NCBI RefSeq assembly: GCF_004358695.1
Contig: NZ_SNAA01000001.1
Location: 124,001 to 188,000, forward strand
DNA from: Palleronia sediminis
GTDB taxonomy: Bacteria > Pseudomonadota > Alphaproteobacteria > Rhodobacterales > Rhodobacteraceae
Reading direction: 5' to 3'
Length of the DNA: 64,000 nt
Part shown: in pieces, positions 8,155-16,639 of the stretch
Layout of the letters: every line of letters starts with the position of its first letter
Position numbering within the stretch: the first letter of the stretch is position 1
Made by a program: the position numbers and the translations under genes
The notes under the pieces: generated by a model
The model's input: the letters and a program-made list of their open reading frames with translations, nothing else
Told to the model about the DNA's origin: nothing
Database searches by the model: none

Positions 8155-9184
8155 GCCTTACAAGAGAGCTGAACTGGCCTTCGAGGAGCTCCGTGAAATT
8201 GGCGCCGACGGTAGAAATTCAACGACTTGGGTAGTCAATGATGTGCAGCTTGGCGCTGAAATCGTCATGAAGACCATAGCCAAAGCACAACTACGCGACG
8301 TGAGCGAATTTTTTGATGAAGCAAAGTCGCTTTATGCAACGGCACATCAGAATGTTGTGCAAATTCACTATGCCTGCGAGGACGCAGATAACGTCTACAT
8401 TGCGATGCCATTTTACAGAAGAGGGTCGGTCAAGGGTATCATGGAAGCCGCCCATTTGACCACACGTGAGATCATTCGCCTAGGCTGCCAGTTGTTAAGT
8501 GGATTGCACAACATTCATAGCAAGGGCTTAATTCATTTCGATATAAAGCCTGACAATATTTTGCTTTCAAATAGAGGTGAGGCGATGCTTTCTGACTTCG
8601 GTCTCGCCAAGCAAGTGCATCTGGGAGTCGCAGTTCCGAATGGACTATACATCCGCATGGCACCTCCGGAAGCGACAGGACAACCACCATTCGATCTGCG
8701 GTTCGATATTTATCAAGTCGGCCTTACCCTTTATCGCATGGCGATTGGCAACGATGCGTTTAATTTCCAGTTCGCGCGATTCACGCAAGGCGGTGGACTT
8801 GATGTGGCCACCTTGGCGGCAGAGATCCAGGCAGGGACGTTCCCAGACCGGCAAGCCTTTCATGAGCACGTACCGATGCGGTTGCGACGCGTGATCACCA
8901 AGTGTCTTGAACCCGATCCTGACGCTCGATTCAGTTCCGCGCTCGCGGTGGCTAATGCCCTCGCCGCCGTCGATGACAGTTTAGACTGGCGTTTGGAGAA
9001 GGGCGTTGTTAACAAGATGTGGACTAAGAACGAAGCTGGAACTCAGAAGTGCTTCGTGGTGAACCAAGATGGTTCGACGGAGTTTACCACGACGGCAGCT
9101 GGTGGACAGCCGCGCAGAAAGCGGGATCTGTGCCGCCCGAGGATGACTCGTCGCGACATAGAGGGAGTTCTGAGGCAAAATTGA
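8147..9184 (+). CDS. Ser/Thr protein kinase (prophage cargo)
   Basis: A 345-aa Hanks-type kinase; ATG 8147 follows a strong AAAGGGGG ribosome-binding site. Visible catalytic elements: the VAIK-type lysine in IVMKTIAK (K42), the alpha-C glutamate in FFDEAKSL (about E58), the catalytic loop HFDIKPDNILL (D132, N137), DFG at 150-152 and the APE-like MAPPEA (171-176). The glycine-rich loop is degenerate (EIGADGRNSTTW). HFD replaces the usual HRD, so activation may not depend on an activation-loop phosphate. After the kinase core a C-terminal extension of about 70 residues, basic near the end (QPRRKRDLCRPRMTRRD), has no recognised family. It is the middle gene of a three-gene overlapping set in reverse orientation to the late operon, a classic moron position; a phage-exclusion or host-conversion role is inferred. 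Confidence 0.9.
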   Translation: MLKPYKRAELAFEELREIGADGRNSTTWVVNDVQLGAEIVMKTIAKAQLRDVSEFFDEAKSLYATAHQNVVQIHYACEDADNVYIAMPFYRRGSVKGIMEAAHLTTREIIRLGCQLLSGLHNIHSKGLIHFDIKPDNILLSNRGEAMLSDFGLAKQVHLGVAVPNGLYIRMAPPEATGQPPFDLRFDIYQVGLTLYRMAIGNDAFNFQFARFTQGGGLDVATLAAEIQAGTFPDRQAFHEHVPMRLRRVITKCLEPDPDARFSSALAVANALAAVDDSLDWRLEKGVVNKMWTKNEAGTQKCFVVNQDGSTEFTTTAAGGQPRRKRDLCRPRMTRRDIEGVLRQN

Positions 9185-9357
9185 TGACCAAGACCAAGAA
9201 CAATCCGGAGAAGTATAAGCGTCGAGAGGTAACGGCACCGAAGGGCCGACCGTCGCGTGTGGTCGCTTTGGATTTCTCGTCACCTTTTTTCACCAAACCC
9301 GTGCATGCTGGGTATCTCGACTGGCGTAGCTTGCCGAAGCCTACTAAGCGTTCATAA
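9184..9357 (+). CDS. 57-aa protein, third gene of kinase cassette
   Basis: The ATG at 9184 overlaps the kinase stop (TGATG), so translation is coupled. The product opens MTKTKNNPEKYKRREVTAPK and ends YLDWRSLPKPTKRS: a basic, probably disordered N-terminus and a short C-terminal motif with no membrane segment. No family is recognised. The tight coupling argues it is real despite its size; it could be a kinase substrate, inhibitor or antitoxin-like partner, which is inference only. Confidence 0.6.
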   Translation: MTKTKNNPEKYKRREVTAPKGRPSRVVALDFSSPFFTKPVHAGYLDWRSLPKPTKRS

Positions 9358-9448
9358 TCGCGGCGCTCTGGCTCCGGGGGAAACCAAAGCCTCCGAATGG
9401 GATCCACCCACCGGAAGAGCGAAAAAGGCTGAAGTACGCGTTTGTCGA

Positions 9449-10078
9449 CTACACGTGTCCTTCCACCCAGTTCCCCACGATCAGCCCCGGCACGCTGTCC
9501 AACGCCCGGTCTGCATCTCGTGCGAGGTCCAGCCGCTTCGGCAGTTTGACCTGCGGCACCAGCAGGAAGATCGGCGCGGTGACCTTTCCGCGCCCGGTCT
9601 TCGAGCGCGACACCACCGCCTGACCCTTCGTGTTCAGCCGCCCCTCCGCCACCAGCAGGCTCGGGCCGGTGCGACGATAGACAAAGCGCAGGCGCAGGCC
9701 GCGCCGTCGTTCCCATTCGCCGGGCGTGATGCGGCCGCCGCGCAGGGATTTGCCAGCAGCTGGCAGCGGGATCGCCAGCCAGAACCCGTTCTTCGAGCGG
9801 ATCAGCGGCCCCGTGTCATGCGCGCCCACGATGACCGGAGCTTTCGACCAGACCAGCGCCGCCGCGTCCAGGCTCTCGCCCGACCTCGGGAAGTTCTGGC
9901 TCCGGATCGAGTTGGCCAGCCGGGGCCCGAGCCCCGCGCCGGTGATCTGCAGCCTCCACGCGGTCTTCAGCCCGGTCCCGGCCTCGCGCATGGCGGCTGT
10001 CACCGCGCGTTCGCCCGCCGCCACCTCCGCCGCCATCATCGCGACGATGTCTGGATCGATGTCGAGCTTCAGTTTCAC
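9449..10078 (-). CDS. DUF6441 phage neck/tail completion protein
   Basis: A 209-aa protein starting MKLKLDIDPDIVAMMAAEVA, matching the DUF6441 family of alphaproteobacterial phages. It carries an N-terminal helix with many Ala, a central RSKNGFWLAIPLPAAGKS segment and a basic RRGLRLRFVYRRTG strand. It lies between head-tail joining genes and the tail module, overlapping the upstream gene by 4 bp, so a neck or tail-completion role is likely. It ends 92 nt before the convergent end of the kinase cassette. Confidence 0.75.
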   Translation of the reverse strand: MKLKLDIDPDIVAMMAAEVAAGERAVTAAMREAGTGLKTAWRLQITGAGLGPRLANSIRSQNFPRSGESLDAAALVWSKAPVIVGAHDTGPLIRSKNGFWLAIPLPAAGKSLRGGRITPGEWERRRGLRLRFVYRRTGPSLLVAEGRLNTKGQAVVSRSKTGRGKVTAPIFLLVPQVKLPKRLDLARDADRALDSVPGLIVGNWVEGHV

Positions 10079-10386
10079 GCGGGCCTCAGATCCACGGTCC
10101 AGACCAGCCGCTCGCGGTCGCGAACCGGCTCTCCCTGGATGAGGAAGGCGTCGCCGTCGATCTCGATGCGATCGCCCGGACGCGGGCTCGCCACCTCGGC
10201 GACGCGCAGGTCGATCCGGGTGGTCTCGGACCAGAGCCGGGCATCGCCGAAGTCGGAGACGACATCCGCGCGCCGGGCGACGGCACGCACCAGCACGGGC
10301 GCGCCGCCGTCGGCGATGTAGATTGCGTCCCGGCCGATATTGGGATCGGCAAAGAGCGCGCCCACGGCGGCAGCGAAGGCGCTCAT
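10075..10386 (-). CDS. head-tail joining / head completion protein candidate
   Basis: A 103-aa protein from the ATG at 10386 (MSAFAAAVGALFADPNIGRD). The length, the N-terminal helix followed by beta strands (YIADGGAPVLVRAVARR, GDRIEIDGDAFLIQGEPVRD) and the position between the DUF2190 cement gene and DUF6441 are those of the head-completion/stopper proteins of siphophages. It overlaps both neighbours by ATGA-type junctions. The exact family was not identified with certainty. Confidence 0.75.
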   Translation of the reverse strand: MSAFAAAVGALFADPNIGRDAIYIADGGAPVLVRAVARRADVVSDFGDARLWSETTRIDLRVAEVASPRPGDRIEIDGDAFLIQGEPVRDRERLVWTVDLRPA

Positions 10387-10721
10387 CAGAACGTCGCGTT
10401 CAGGCGCACTCGGCCAATGGTGTCGCCCGCGCCGCTCGCCACCGCCTCGACGGCCACGCCGATCAGTGTGTTGTCGGTCGCGACCGTGGTGCAGCGCTTG
10501 TTGGTGCCGTCCCAATAGACCTTGGCGCCGACGGTCCAGGCCTGGGAGCCGACCTTGGTGATGTCGAACACGCCGACGAGCGCGGTCTCGACGGGCTCGC
10601 CGAGGGCGGCCGCTCCCGCGGCGATGCCGAAGATGGAGCCGACGAGCAGGCCATCGCCGGAGGCGACGGCATAGGGTGCGGTCAGGGTGATGGTGTTGCC
10701 GGGCTGGACGAAGTTTTTCAT
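10386..10721 (-). CDS. DUF2190 capsid cement/decoration protein
   Basis: A 111-aa protein opening MKNFVQPGNTITLTAPYAVA. The phrases F.QPG.TITLTAPYAVASGDG and VGVFDITK..SQAWTVGAKVYWD are diagnostic of DUF2190, which in studied phages decorates or cements the capsid. It directly follows the protease/capsid fusion (77-nt gap) and overlaps the head completion gene start by 1 bp at the TGA/ATG. Confidence 0.9.
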   Translation of the reverse strand: MKNFVQPGNTITLTAPYAVASGDGLLVGSIFGIAAGAAALGEPVETALVGVFDITKVGSQAWTVGAKVYWDGTNKRCTTVATDNTLIGVAVEAVASGAGDTIGRVRLNATF

Positions 10722-10798
10722 GGGGAGGATCCTTGTGGAAAGACGAAGGGCGGCCCGTCAGGACCGCCCGCGTGTCAGGGTTCGGCATGGGGTGCGGG

Positions 10799-12862
10799 TT
10801 ACGCGCCCGGGTTCTTGTAGAGGCCGCGCCAGTCGATGGCCTTGGCGCCGAAATCGAGGCGGCACTTGATCTCGACGCCGTCGACGTCGAAGCCGTTGCG
10901 CGTCTCGATGTAGGCGCCCTGCTGGCCTTCGAGATAGGCGTACTCGATGGTGTCGATCTGGTTCGGGCTGGCCGCCAGATACCAGGCGGTCTCGCTGGCG
11001 GCGTCGAGCCGGGGCTCGCTGATCGGCGCCAACGTCCGGATCGATTGCGGCACCACGCTGGACGTCGCGGCAGGGACGAGGTTCTGGGCGACCATCTGCT
11101 CGGCCTTCAGTTCCAGCGAGGCGGGCACGATCAGGAAGGCGGGTCGGACGTTCAGCACCGTCTTCTTGTCGAGCCCCGTCTGCTTCGCCATCGCCGCGCG
11201 GGCCGCGCCCACCGCCTCGACGGCCAGCGCCGTCCCGGTCCCCGCGAGGTTCTTGTGGGTGGTGTGGAAGAGCGCGTTTCCGTCGGCCATCGCCGGGTTG
11301 GCGGTGATGATCCCCCAGACCACGTCCGACTCCAGCTGCGCGATGGAGTTGCCGTACATCGCCGGGATCCGGGTGAAGGCGTCGAGATCGTCGTTGATCA
11401 GCGTTTGGCGGGTGATCGCGACCACCCGGCCGTAGGTCTTGACCTTGTAGCTCTCCTTGCTCTCGCCGAGCGTCCCGCGCTTGAACTCGCCGCTCTCGCC
11501 GACTTCCAGAAGCTGAGGGGCCTCGCCCAGCTGCACCCGGTGCATCGCCTTGAAGTCGGTGGCCAGCACCTGGCGGCAGAACAGCATGAAGGTGCGGGGA
11601 TAGGCCTCGTAGGCCTGACGCAGGGTCTTGTTGGTGACTGCCGACAGGATCTCGGGGAAGTCCGAGGTCGAGTGCAGGGCCCGCGTCGCCACCTCGTCGC
11701 GCGACAGGCCGCGCGTGTTCACCCCGGCATTGCCGAGGCTTTCGCGGGCCAGTTCCAGCAGCGTCATGCCGCGGTACTGGCGCGCGGCGTCCTCCAGCTG
11801 GAACAGCGTCGGGCTGTAGCGGTGCAGCAGCGCGTTCGCCACCGCGTCGCGGCGGGTGATGTGTTCGTCCCGACCGCCGAGCGGGACGGAGACATGGCTG
11901 AAGGTCCGGGTCTCGTCGGATTTCGCGGCGACCTGATCGAGGATCAGGCGGCGGGACTCGTCGACGCTGACGCCGCGTTTCACCAGATCCTCGGCGAAGC
12001 CGCGCTCGAGGTTCAGCCGCCCGGCCAGGTCGTAGATGGTGGAGACGCGGTCGCGCTCGGCCTCGCGGGCGCGGGTGGCAACCGCTTCGGTGTCGGGCGC
12101 AGCGGGGGCATCGGTATTCTGAAGCTTCGGCTGCGTGCGGGTTTCGACTCCGGCGACCTTCGGGTCGGGCGCAGCCGGTTTCGGCTCGGTCATGGGGGTG
12201 TCCTCGGTTTCGACCGGCTCGGTCAGCTGGGTGGTGGCGGGAGTTGCGGCGTCGCGCGAAGGGGTCTGGGTCTTGTCCGTCATCGGGGATGCTCCTTGCT
12301 CTGTGGGGGCGTCCCGGCGTTGGAGGACGCAGTCGTGAAGGGGGTGCTGGGCGCGGAAGCCTGCGGCGGGGTCGGCGCCGACCGCGACGGCGGAAACCTC
12401 GAACGGCGTCCAGTCCACCGCGCGCCAAAGCTCGCGGGCGGCCTCGGGCTTCGAGACCTCGAAGCGGTGGACCTGATAGCCGATGGAGACCGCGCGGATG
12501 TGCCCGGCCTGGATGTCGCGCCAGATCGGTTCGACATCGGCGCGCTCGCTGATCCGCACGAGCGCGATGCCGCGTCCGTTCTCGATCCGCGCCGAGCCCG
12601 GCACGACCGAGCCGATCACTGCATCGAGCGTGTCAAGCTCATGCACCTTCAGGAAGGGCGCGCCCGCGTTCAGCCGGTCGAGCCGGACATGGGCCGGATC
12701 GAGGCTCAGTTCCTCGTCATAGGGCTCGCCGAAAAAGGTCGCGCGGCGGACGCGCGCGCCTGCCGACCAGACCACCTCGACGGTGCGGCTGTCGGCATCG
12801 GCCGTGTTCGGCGCAAGCTCCGCCGACCGGCGCATGGCCGGCAGTTCGATCATCGTGTCCAT
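10799..12862 (-). CDS. prohead protease / major capsid protein fusion
   Basis: A single 687-aa open frame combining two head proteins. Residues about 1-180 form a prohead protease: FLKVHELDTLDAVIGSV carries the candidate catalytic His, ISERADVEPIWRDIQAGHIR and the VSIGYQVHRFE strand follow. Residues about 190-300 are a low-complexity Pro/Thr/Ala linker plus a helical scaffold-like segment. Residues about 300-687 resemble Mu gpT-type major capsid (KVKTYGRVVAITRQTLINDD, NQIDTIEYAYLEGQQGAYIE). Fusions of this kind are a known family in alphaproteobacterial prophages; self-cleavage would release the capsid subunit. An internal Met near residue 194 (MTDKTQTPSRD) could act as an internal start, but I see no evidence for that. 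Confidence 0.9.
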   Translation of the reverse strand: MDTMIELPAMRRSAELAPNTADADSRTVEVVWSAGARVRRATFFGEPYDEELSLDPAHVRLDRLNAGAPFLKVHELDTLDAVIGSVVPGSARIENGRGIALVRISERADVEPIWRDIQAGHIRAVSIGYQVHRFEVSKPEAARELWRAVDWTPFEVSAVAVGADPAAGFRAQHPLHDCVLQRRDAPTEQGASPMTDKTQTPSRDAATPATTQLTEPVETEDTPMTEPKPAAPDPKVAGVETRTQPKLQNTDAPAAPDTEAVATRAREAERDRVSTIYDLAGRLNLERGFAEDLVKRGVSVDESRRLILDQVAAKSDETRTFSHVSVPLGGRDEHITRRDAVANALLHRYSPTLFQLEDAARQYRGMTLLELARESLGNAGVNTRGLSRDEVATRALHSTSDFPEILSAVTNKTLRQAYEAYPRTFMLFCRQVLATDFKAMHRVQLGEAPQLLEVGESGEFKRGTLGESKESYKVKTYGRVVAITRQTLINDDLDAFTRIPAMYGNSIAQLESDVVWGIITANPAMADGNALFHTTHKNLAGTGTALAVEAVGAARAAMAKQTGLDKKTVLNVRPAFLIVPASLELKAEQMVAQNLVPAATSSVVPQSIRTLAPISEPRLDAASETAWYLAASPNQIDTIEYAYLEGQQGAYIETRNGFDVDGVEIKCRLDFGAKAIDWRGLYKNPGA

Positions 12863-12867
12863 GAAGG

Positions 12868-14421
12868 TCAGTCCTGTTGGTCGGCCTGTGCCGGATCGGT
12901 TTCCGCGTCGGCGGAGGGGTCGTCGGCAGGTTCGTCAGCATCCGGATCGGTGGCCGGATCGCTGGTCTGCGCGCTGCCGGTCTTGGTCACGCGGCGGGGA
13001 TCGCTGTCGAGCACCAGACCCAGCGCGTCGAGCTTGGCGTTGGTCGCGGCGATCTCGGCCAGCACGGCGTCCGGGTTGCGGCCCTGCCGCGCGATCACCT
13101 CGGCCAGCGTCATGGTGCCCGAGCGGATGGCAAGCAGGTTCGCCATCGCGTCCTTCTGCGGATCGACCGCCTCGAACTTTGGCGGCGACCACTCGACGGG
13201 CACGGTCGGTGACGGGATCTGCCCCGCCGCCCATGCGGCCTCGGTGAACCACCGCCAGACCGGCGCGCAGAACATCGGGATGAACAGCTGCCACTGCACG
13301 GCGTCGATCTGGCGGCGGAACTCCACGAGCCCCGCCCGGATCGAGGAATAGTTGACCTGGCTGAGGTCGCCGGTCAGCAGCTCGTAGGGCACGCGGAAGC
13401 CCGCCGAGATCGTGTGCAGGCTCGCCCGCTTGTATTCGCCGTAACCGCCGGTGGCCGAGGGCTGGTTGAAGCGGATGTCCTTGCCGCCGCGGGCATAGGC
13501 GATCAGTCCCGGCTCGAACTGCTCGACGCGGTTTCCATCCGCGTCGACCACGGAGGGCGCGATGCCCTGCTGGGCCTCATCATCGCCGAAGACGATGGCG
13601 GTGACGCAGGCCTCGGTCTTCTTGCGGACCAGCTCGGCCACCTCGTAATCGTCGAGATCGCGCAAGCTGCGGATCACCGGCGCGCCCCACGGGACGCCGC
13701 GCGCCTGCGTGCGCTGCTTCTCGTAGACATGGGCGATCTCGCTTGCCGGGACCGGGCGGCTCTGCAACCCATTCTGCAAGGCGCCATAGGCATCGCCCGG
13801 GTGTTCGGCATGGAGCCAGTAGGCTCGGCGCTTGCCGACCGGATCGAACTCGATCCCCTGCACGAGGCGTCCCGCGCCGAGGGCTCCGGACTTCGTGGCG
13901 TCGAGGAAGTCAGCCTCCAGCACCTGCAATTGCAACGGCACCGGCAAGCCGTCCGAGGATCGCCGCGGGCGGCGGCGCACCAACACCTCGCCCGCCTCGA
14001 CCATCTCGCGGCAGATCAGGGTCTGGAGCCCATAGAAGTCCAGCTGGCCGTCGGCGTCGCAGTCTGCCGTCCAGCGTTCGAACAGCGCGTCGACCGTGCG
14101 GTCCAGCGTGTCGTCACCACTGGCGGCGCGCGGCATGATGCCCGCGCCGATGATGTTGTTGACCAGCACCGCCACGGCCTTGGCCGCATGCGGATTGTTG
14201 CGCACCAGATCCCGCATCCGGTCGCGCAGCAGCGCCCCGGCCACGCCGATCTCGGTGTCGGCCGAGGATCCCGGCGCGCGCCAGCCCTCCGTCCGCCGCC
14301 CGCGCGCGGCCCCGTCATAGCCCCGCGTCAGGCTCTCGAAAGCCTGACGCGCCATCACGCGTCGAGCCGCCATGCGCGGCGCCACCGTGGCGATGGCGTG
14401 GTCGAACCAGGTCGCCGACAT
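12868..14421 (-). CDS. phage portal protein, lambda family
   Basis: A 517-aa protein starting MSATWFDHAIATVAPRMAAR. The RDLVRNNPHAAKAVAVLVNN segment (about residues 70-90), VPYELLTGDLSQVNYSSIRA (about 345-365) and the following LVEFRRQIDAVQ are signatures of lambda gpB-type portals. The C-terminus is an acidic Asp/Ala-rich tail. It starts in a 1-bp TGA/ATG overlap with the gpW-like gene and ends 5 nt before the capsid fusion. It forms the dodecameric DNA gate at one capsid vertex. Confidence 0.95.
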   Translation of the reverse strand: MSATWFDHAIATVAPRMAARRVMARQAFESLTRGYDGAARGRRTEGWRAPGSSADTEIGVAGALLRDRMRDLVRNNPHAAKAVAVLVNNIIGAGIMPRAASGDDTLDRTVDALFERWTADCDADGQLDFYGLQTLICREMVEAGEVLVRRRPRRSSDGLPVPLQLQVLEADFLDATKSGALGAGRLVQGIEFDPVGKRRAYWLHAEHPGDAYGALQNGLQSRPVPASEIAHVYEKQRTQARGVPWGAPVIRSLRDLDDYEVAELVRKKTEACVTAIVFGDDEAQQGIAPSVVDADGNRVEQFEPGLIAYARGGKDIRFNQPSATGGYGEYKRASLHTISAGFRVPYELLTGDLSQVNYSSIRAGLVEFRRQIDAVQWQLFIPMFCAPVWRWFTEAAWAAGQIPSPTVPVEWSPPKFEAVDPQKDAMANLLAIRSGTMTLAEVIARQGRNPDAVLAEIAATNAKLDALGLVLDSDPRRVTKTGSAQTSDPATDPDADEPADDPSADAETDPAQADQQD

Positions 14422-14630
14422 CAGCGATCCCCGCGCGAGAAGCCCGCAAGCCCGGCCACCGGCAGCGGCCGCGTGGCCCCCGCGATGGCGCGCTCGATGG
14501 TCCGGATGCGGGCGAGCAGGTCCTCGGCCGAGCCGTAATCCACCGACTTGCCGTCATAGCTCACCCGGGTCGTGCCGCTGGCATAGGCCCGGCGCAGCGC
14601 CGAGAGCTCGGTTTCCGTCCAGTCTGCCAT
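14421..14630 (-). CDS. gpW-like head-tail joining protein
   Basis: A 69-aa protein from the ATG at 14630 (MADWTETELSALRRAYASGT). Size, the ELxALRxAYASGtxxVsYxgksV..S opening and the position between the terminase large subunit and portal match the gpW family, the small protein that completes the head for tail attachment. The start overlaps the terminase stop by a few bases and the stop overlaps the portal start. An in-frame ATG at 14642 is an alternative start. Confidence 0.85.
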   Translation of the reverse strand: MADWTETELSALRRAYASGTTRVSYDGKSVDYGSAEDLLARIRTIERAIAGATRPLPVAGLAGFSRGDR

Positions 14631-14632
14631 GT

Positions 14633-16639
14633 TCAGAACCATCCTCCGCGCCGCCCGAGCCAGTCGGAGCGGCGCTTGCCCTGCGGGGTCTGTCCCGGCC
14701 GGTTGATCTGCCCCGCGGGATCGGTGTCGGTGGGGGCCGCCCCGAGCTGATCCTCGAGGTCGCGCCATTTCTCGTCGGGCCAGCGGTCCGCGCCCGCGAT
14801 CCAGGCGGCGGCGCGGGCATAGACCCGGCAGTCCAGCGCCTCGTTGCGCTCGCGCAGCTTCTGCCATTCCAGCCGGGCGAAGCCGCGCTTGGTGCGCACC
14901 GTCACCAGCTGTTCGGCCACGAACTGCTTCAGCCATTCGTTCTCGACCCAGTGCGGAAGGTGCACCGAGCCTGGCGGGAATGCCGCCCCGTCGGCCATGT
15001 CCTCATCGGTCGGACGCGCCAGCCGCAGGAAGCGGTAGGTCTCGGCCTTGAAGGTCGACACCGCCACGGTCCAGAGCCGGGCACCGCGCCGCAGGCGTTT
15101 GCCGCCCTCGGTGGCGTCGACGAAGGTCGGGCCCGACACCGGGCTCGAGCGGTTGAACCCCTCGACGCCCTTCACCGGCGATACCTGCCCAAACCCCTGC
15201 GCCCGCGACCAGGAATAGACGGCCGGGGCCTCGTAGCCGGTGTCGATGGCGAGCCGTGCAATCCGCAGATGCGCGCCGCGTTCGTGCGGCCAGGACCGGT
15301 CGAGCAGCGCCGTCAGTTCCGACCATGCGTCGTGCCGGTCGGGCCCACCCTCGATGACGACGTGATCGACGAGCCACGACTCAAGTCCACGCCCCCAGGC
15401 CCAGACATCGACCTCGATCCGGTCCTTCTGCACGTCGGCGCCTGCGGTCAGGAACAGCCCGCCCGCGGGCACAGTGCCGGATGTCCAGCGCTCGCGGCGG
15501 TCGTAGAGCCGCTGCCAGTCGGGGGCTTCTCCGGTCTCGACCCATGTCTCGCCGAGGATGGTGTTACGGAACGCCTTGATCGCCTCGTCCGACCCCTGTG
15601 CCGCGTCCCAGGCCCGCACGATCCGCTCCCAGCTCAGCCAGCCGATCGGCGAATAGAGCGCTGAGAGGTGATACCCGACCGTCGTCGGATCGGCGGCCTT
15701 GGCGGTCGCCCGCCATTCGCCGCCCTCCAGCATCGCCGTCTTGTGGTGTTCGGCGATGGGTGTCTCACAGCCCTCACAATGATATTCCGCCGTCTCGGGG
15801 TGGCCTTTCTGCCAGCGCAGCCGTTCGAACTTCAGCCATTGTTGCTGGCCACAATGCGGACATGGCACGAAGAACCGCCGCTGATCACTGGCCTCGAACT
15901 CCCGCTCGATGCGCGACAGCCCCCGGATCGTCGGCGTCGAGACCAGGAAGACCTTGCGCCGATGCGCGAAGGTCAGTGACCGGGCTTCTGCCAGCGTCAC
16001 CGGATCGCCTTCCTCATCGGCCGAGGCCGGATAGGCATCGACCTCATCGAGGAAAATGTAGCGCGCTGGCGTCGAGCGCAGCCCGACCGCCGAGTTCGCG
16101 CCGGTCATGATCAGGATGCCGCCCGCAAACTCCTTCGACAGCATGGTGTTGCCCGCGTCGCGGGATCGTGCCGGTTTGACCCGTTCGCGCAGTTCCGGAC
16201 TCTCATCAATCAGCGGGTCGATCCGCTGTCGTGAGTTGCGTTTCGCCAGTTCCACCGTCGGCTGAACCGCCAACATCGGCCCCGGCGCCTGGTGGATCGC
16301 AAAGCCGATCCAGTTGTTGCCGGCCTCGGTCGCGCCGACCTGCGCCGCCTTCATGAACACGATCCGCTGCGTTGGATCGCCGGGGCTCAGCCGGTCCATG
16401 ATCTCGCGCATGTAGGGCGTGCGCACCGTGCGATACCGCCCCGGTTCGGCCGAGGCGCGGCCCGAGAGCATCCGGTGCCGGTCCGCCCATTCCGAAACGG
16501 TCAGGTCGGGGTCTGGCCGGAGCCCGTTGCCCCAGGCGCGCAGGATCTCGCCCGCGCCGTCGAAATCCGTCAGGCCATCGCCGCTCTCACCGGAAGTCGG
16601 GCCGGACCTCGGCGAGTTCGTCGAGGTGGGCGCGTACAT
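14633..16639 (-). CDS. terminase large subunit, lambda gpA family
   Basis: A 668-aa packaging ATPase/nuclease. The ATG at 16639 is chosen because CTGGAGAAAC lies directly upstream; it overlaps the small subunit gene by about 50 bp. Residues about 95-107 (IVFMKAAQVGATEAGN) form the gpA-type deviant Walker A, and YIFLDEVDAYPAS the Walker B. Two Cys pairs (CPHCGQQQW and CEGCETPI) form a zinc motif seen in many gpA proteins. The C-terminal half has nuclease-domain strands (LFLTAGADVQKDRIEVDVWA; IARLAIDTGYEAPAVYSWSR with Asp). The last residues are RRGGWF. It cuts and translocates concatemeric DNA with the small subunit. Confidence 0.95.
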   Translation of the reverse strand: MYAPTSTNSPRSGPTSGESGDGLTDFDGAGEILRAWGNGLRPDPDLTVSEWADRHRMLSGRASAEPGRYRTVRTPYMREIMDRLSPGDPTQRIVFMKAAQVGATEAGNNWIGFAIHQAPGPMLAVQPTVELAKRNSRQRIDPLIDESPELRERVKPARSRDAGNTMLSKEFAGGILIMTGANSAVGLRSTPARYIFLDEVDAYPASADEEGDPVTLAEARSLTFAHRRKVFLVSTPTIRGLSRIEREFEASDQRRFFVPCPHCGQQQWLKFERLRWQKGHPETAEYHCEGCETPIAEHHKTAMLEGGEWRATAKAADPTTVGYHLSALYSPIGWLSWERIVRAWDAAQGSDEAIKAFRNTILGETWVETGEAPDWQRLYDRRERWTSGTVPAGGLFLTAGADVQKDRIEVDVWAWGRGLESWLVDHVVIEGGPDRHDAWSELTALLDRSWPHERGAHLRIARLAIDTGYEAPAVYSWSRAQGFGQVSPVKGVEGFNRSSPVSGPTFVDATEGGKRLRRGARLWTVAVSTFKAETYRFLRLARPTDEDMADGAAFPPGSVHLPHWVENEWLKQFVAEQLVTVRTKRGFARLEWQKLRERNEALDCRVYARAAAWIAGADRWPDEKWRDLEDQLGAAPTDTDPAGQINRPGQTPQGKRRSDWLGRRGGWF

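Noticed and set aside
10733-13351. Long plus-strand open frame (872 codons) opposite the capsid and portal genes
   Set aside because: It is the complement of two confidently identified structural genes; its translation is low-complexity and Arg/Gly/Leu-rich, as expected for antisense of high-GC genes.
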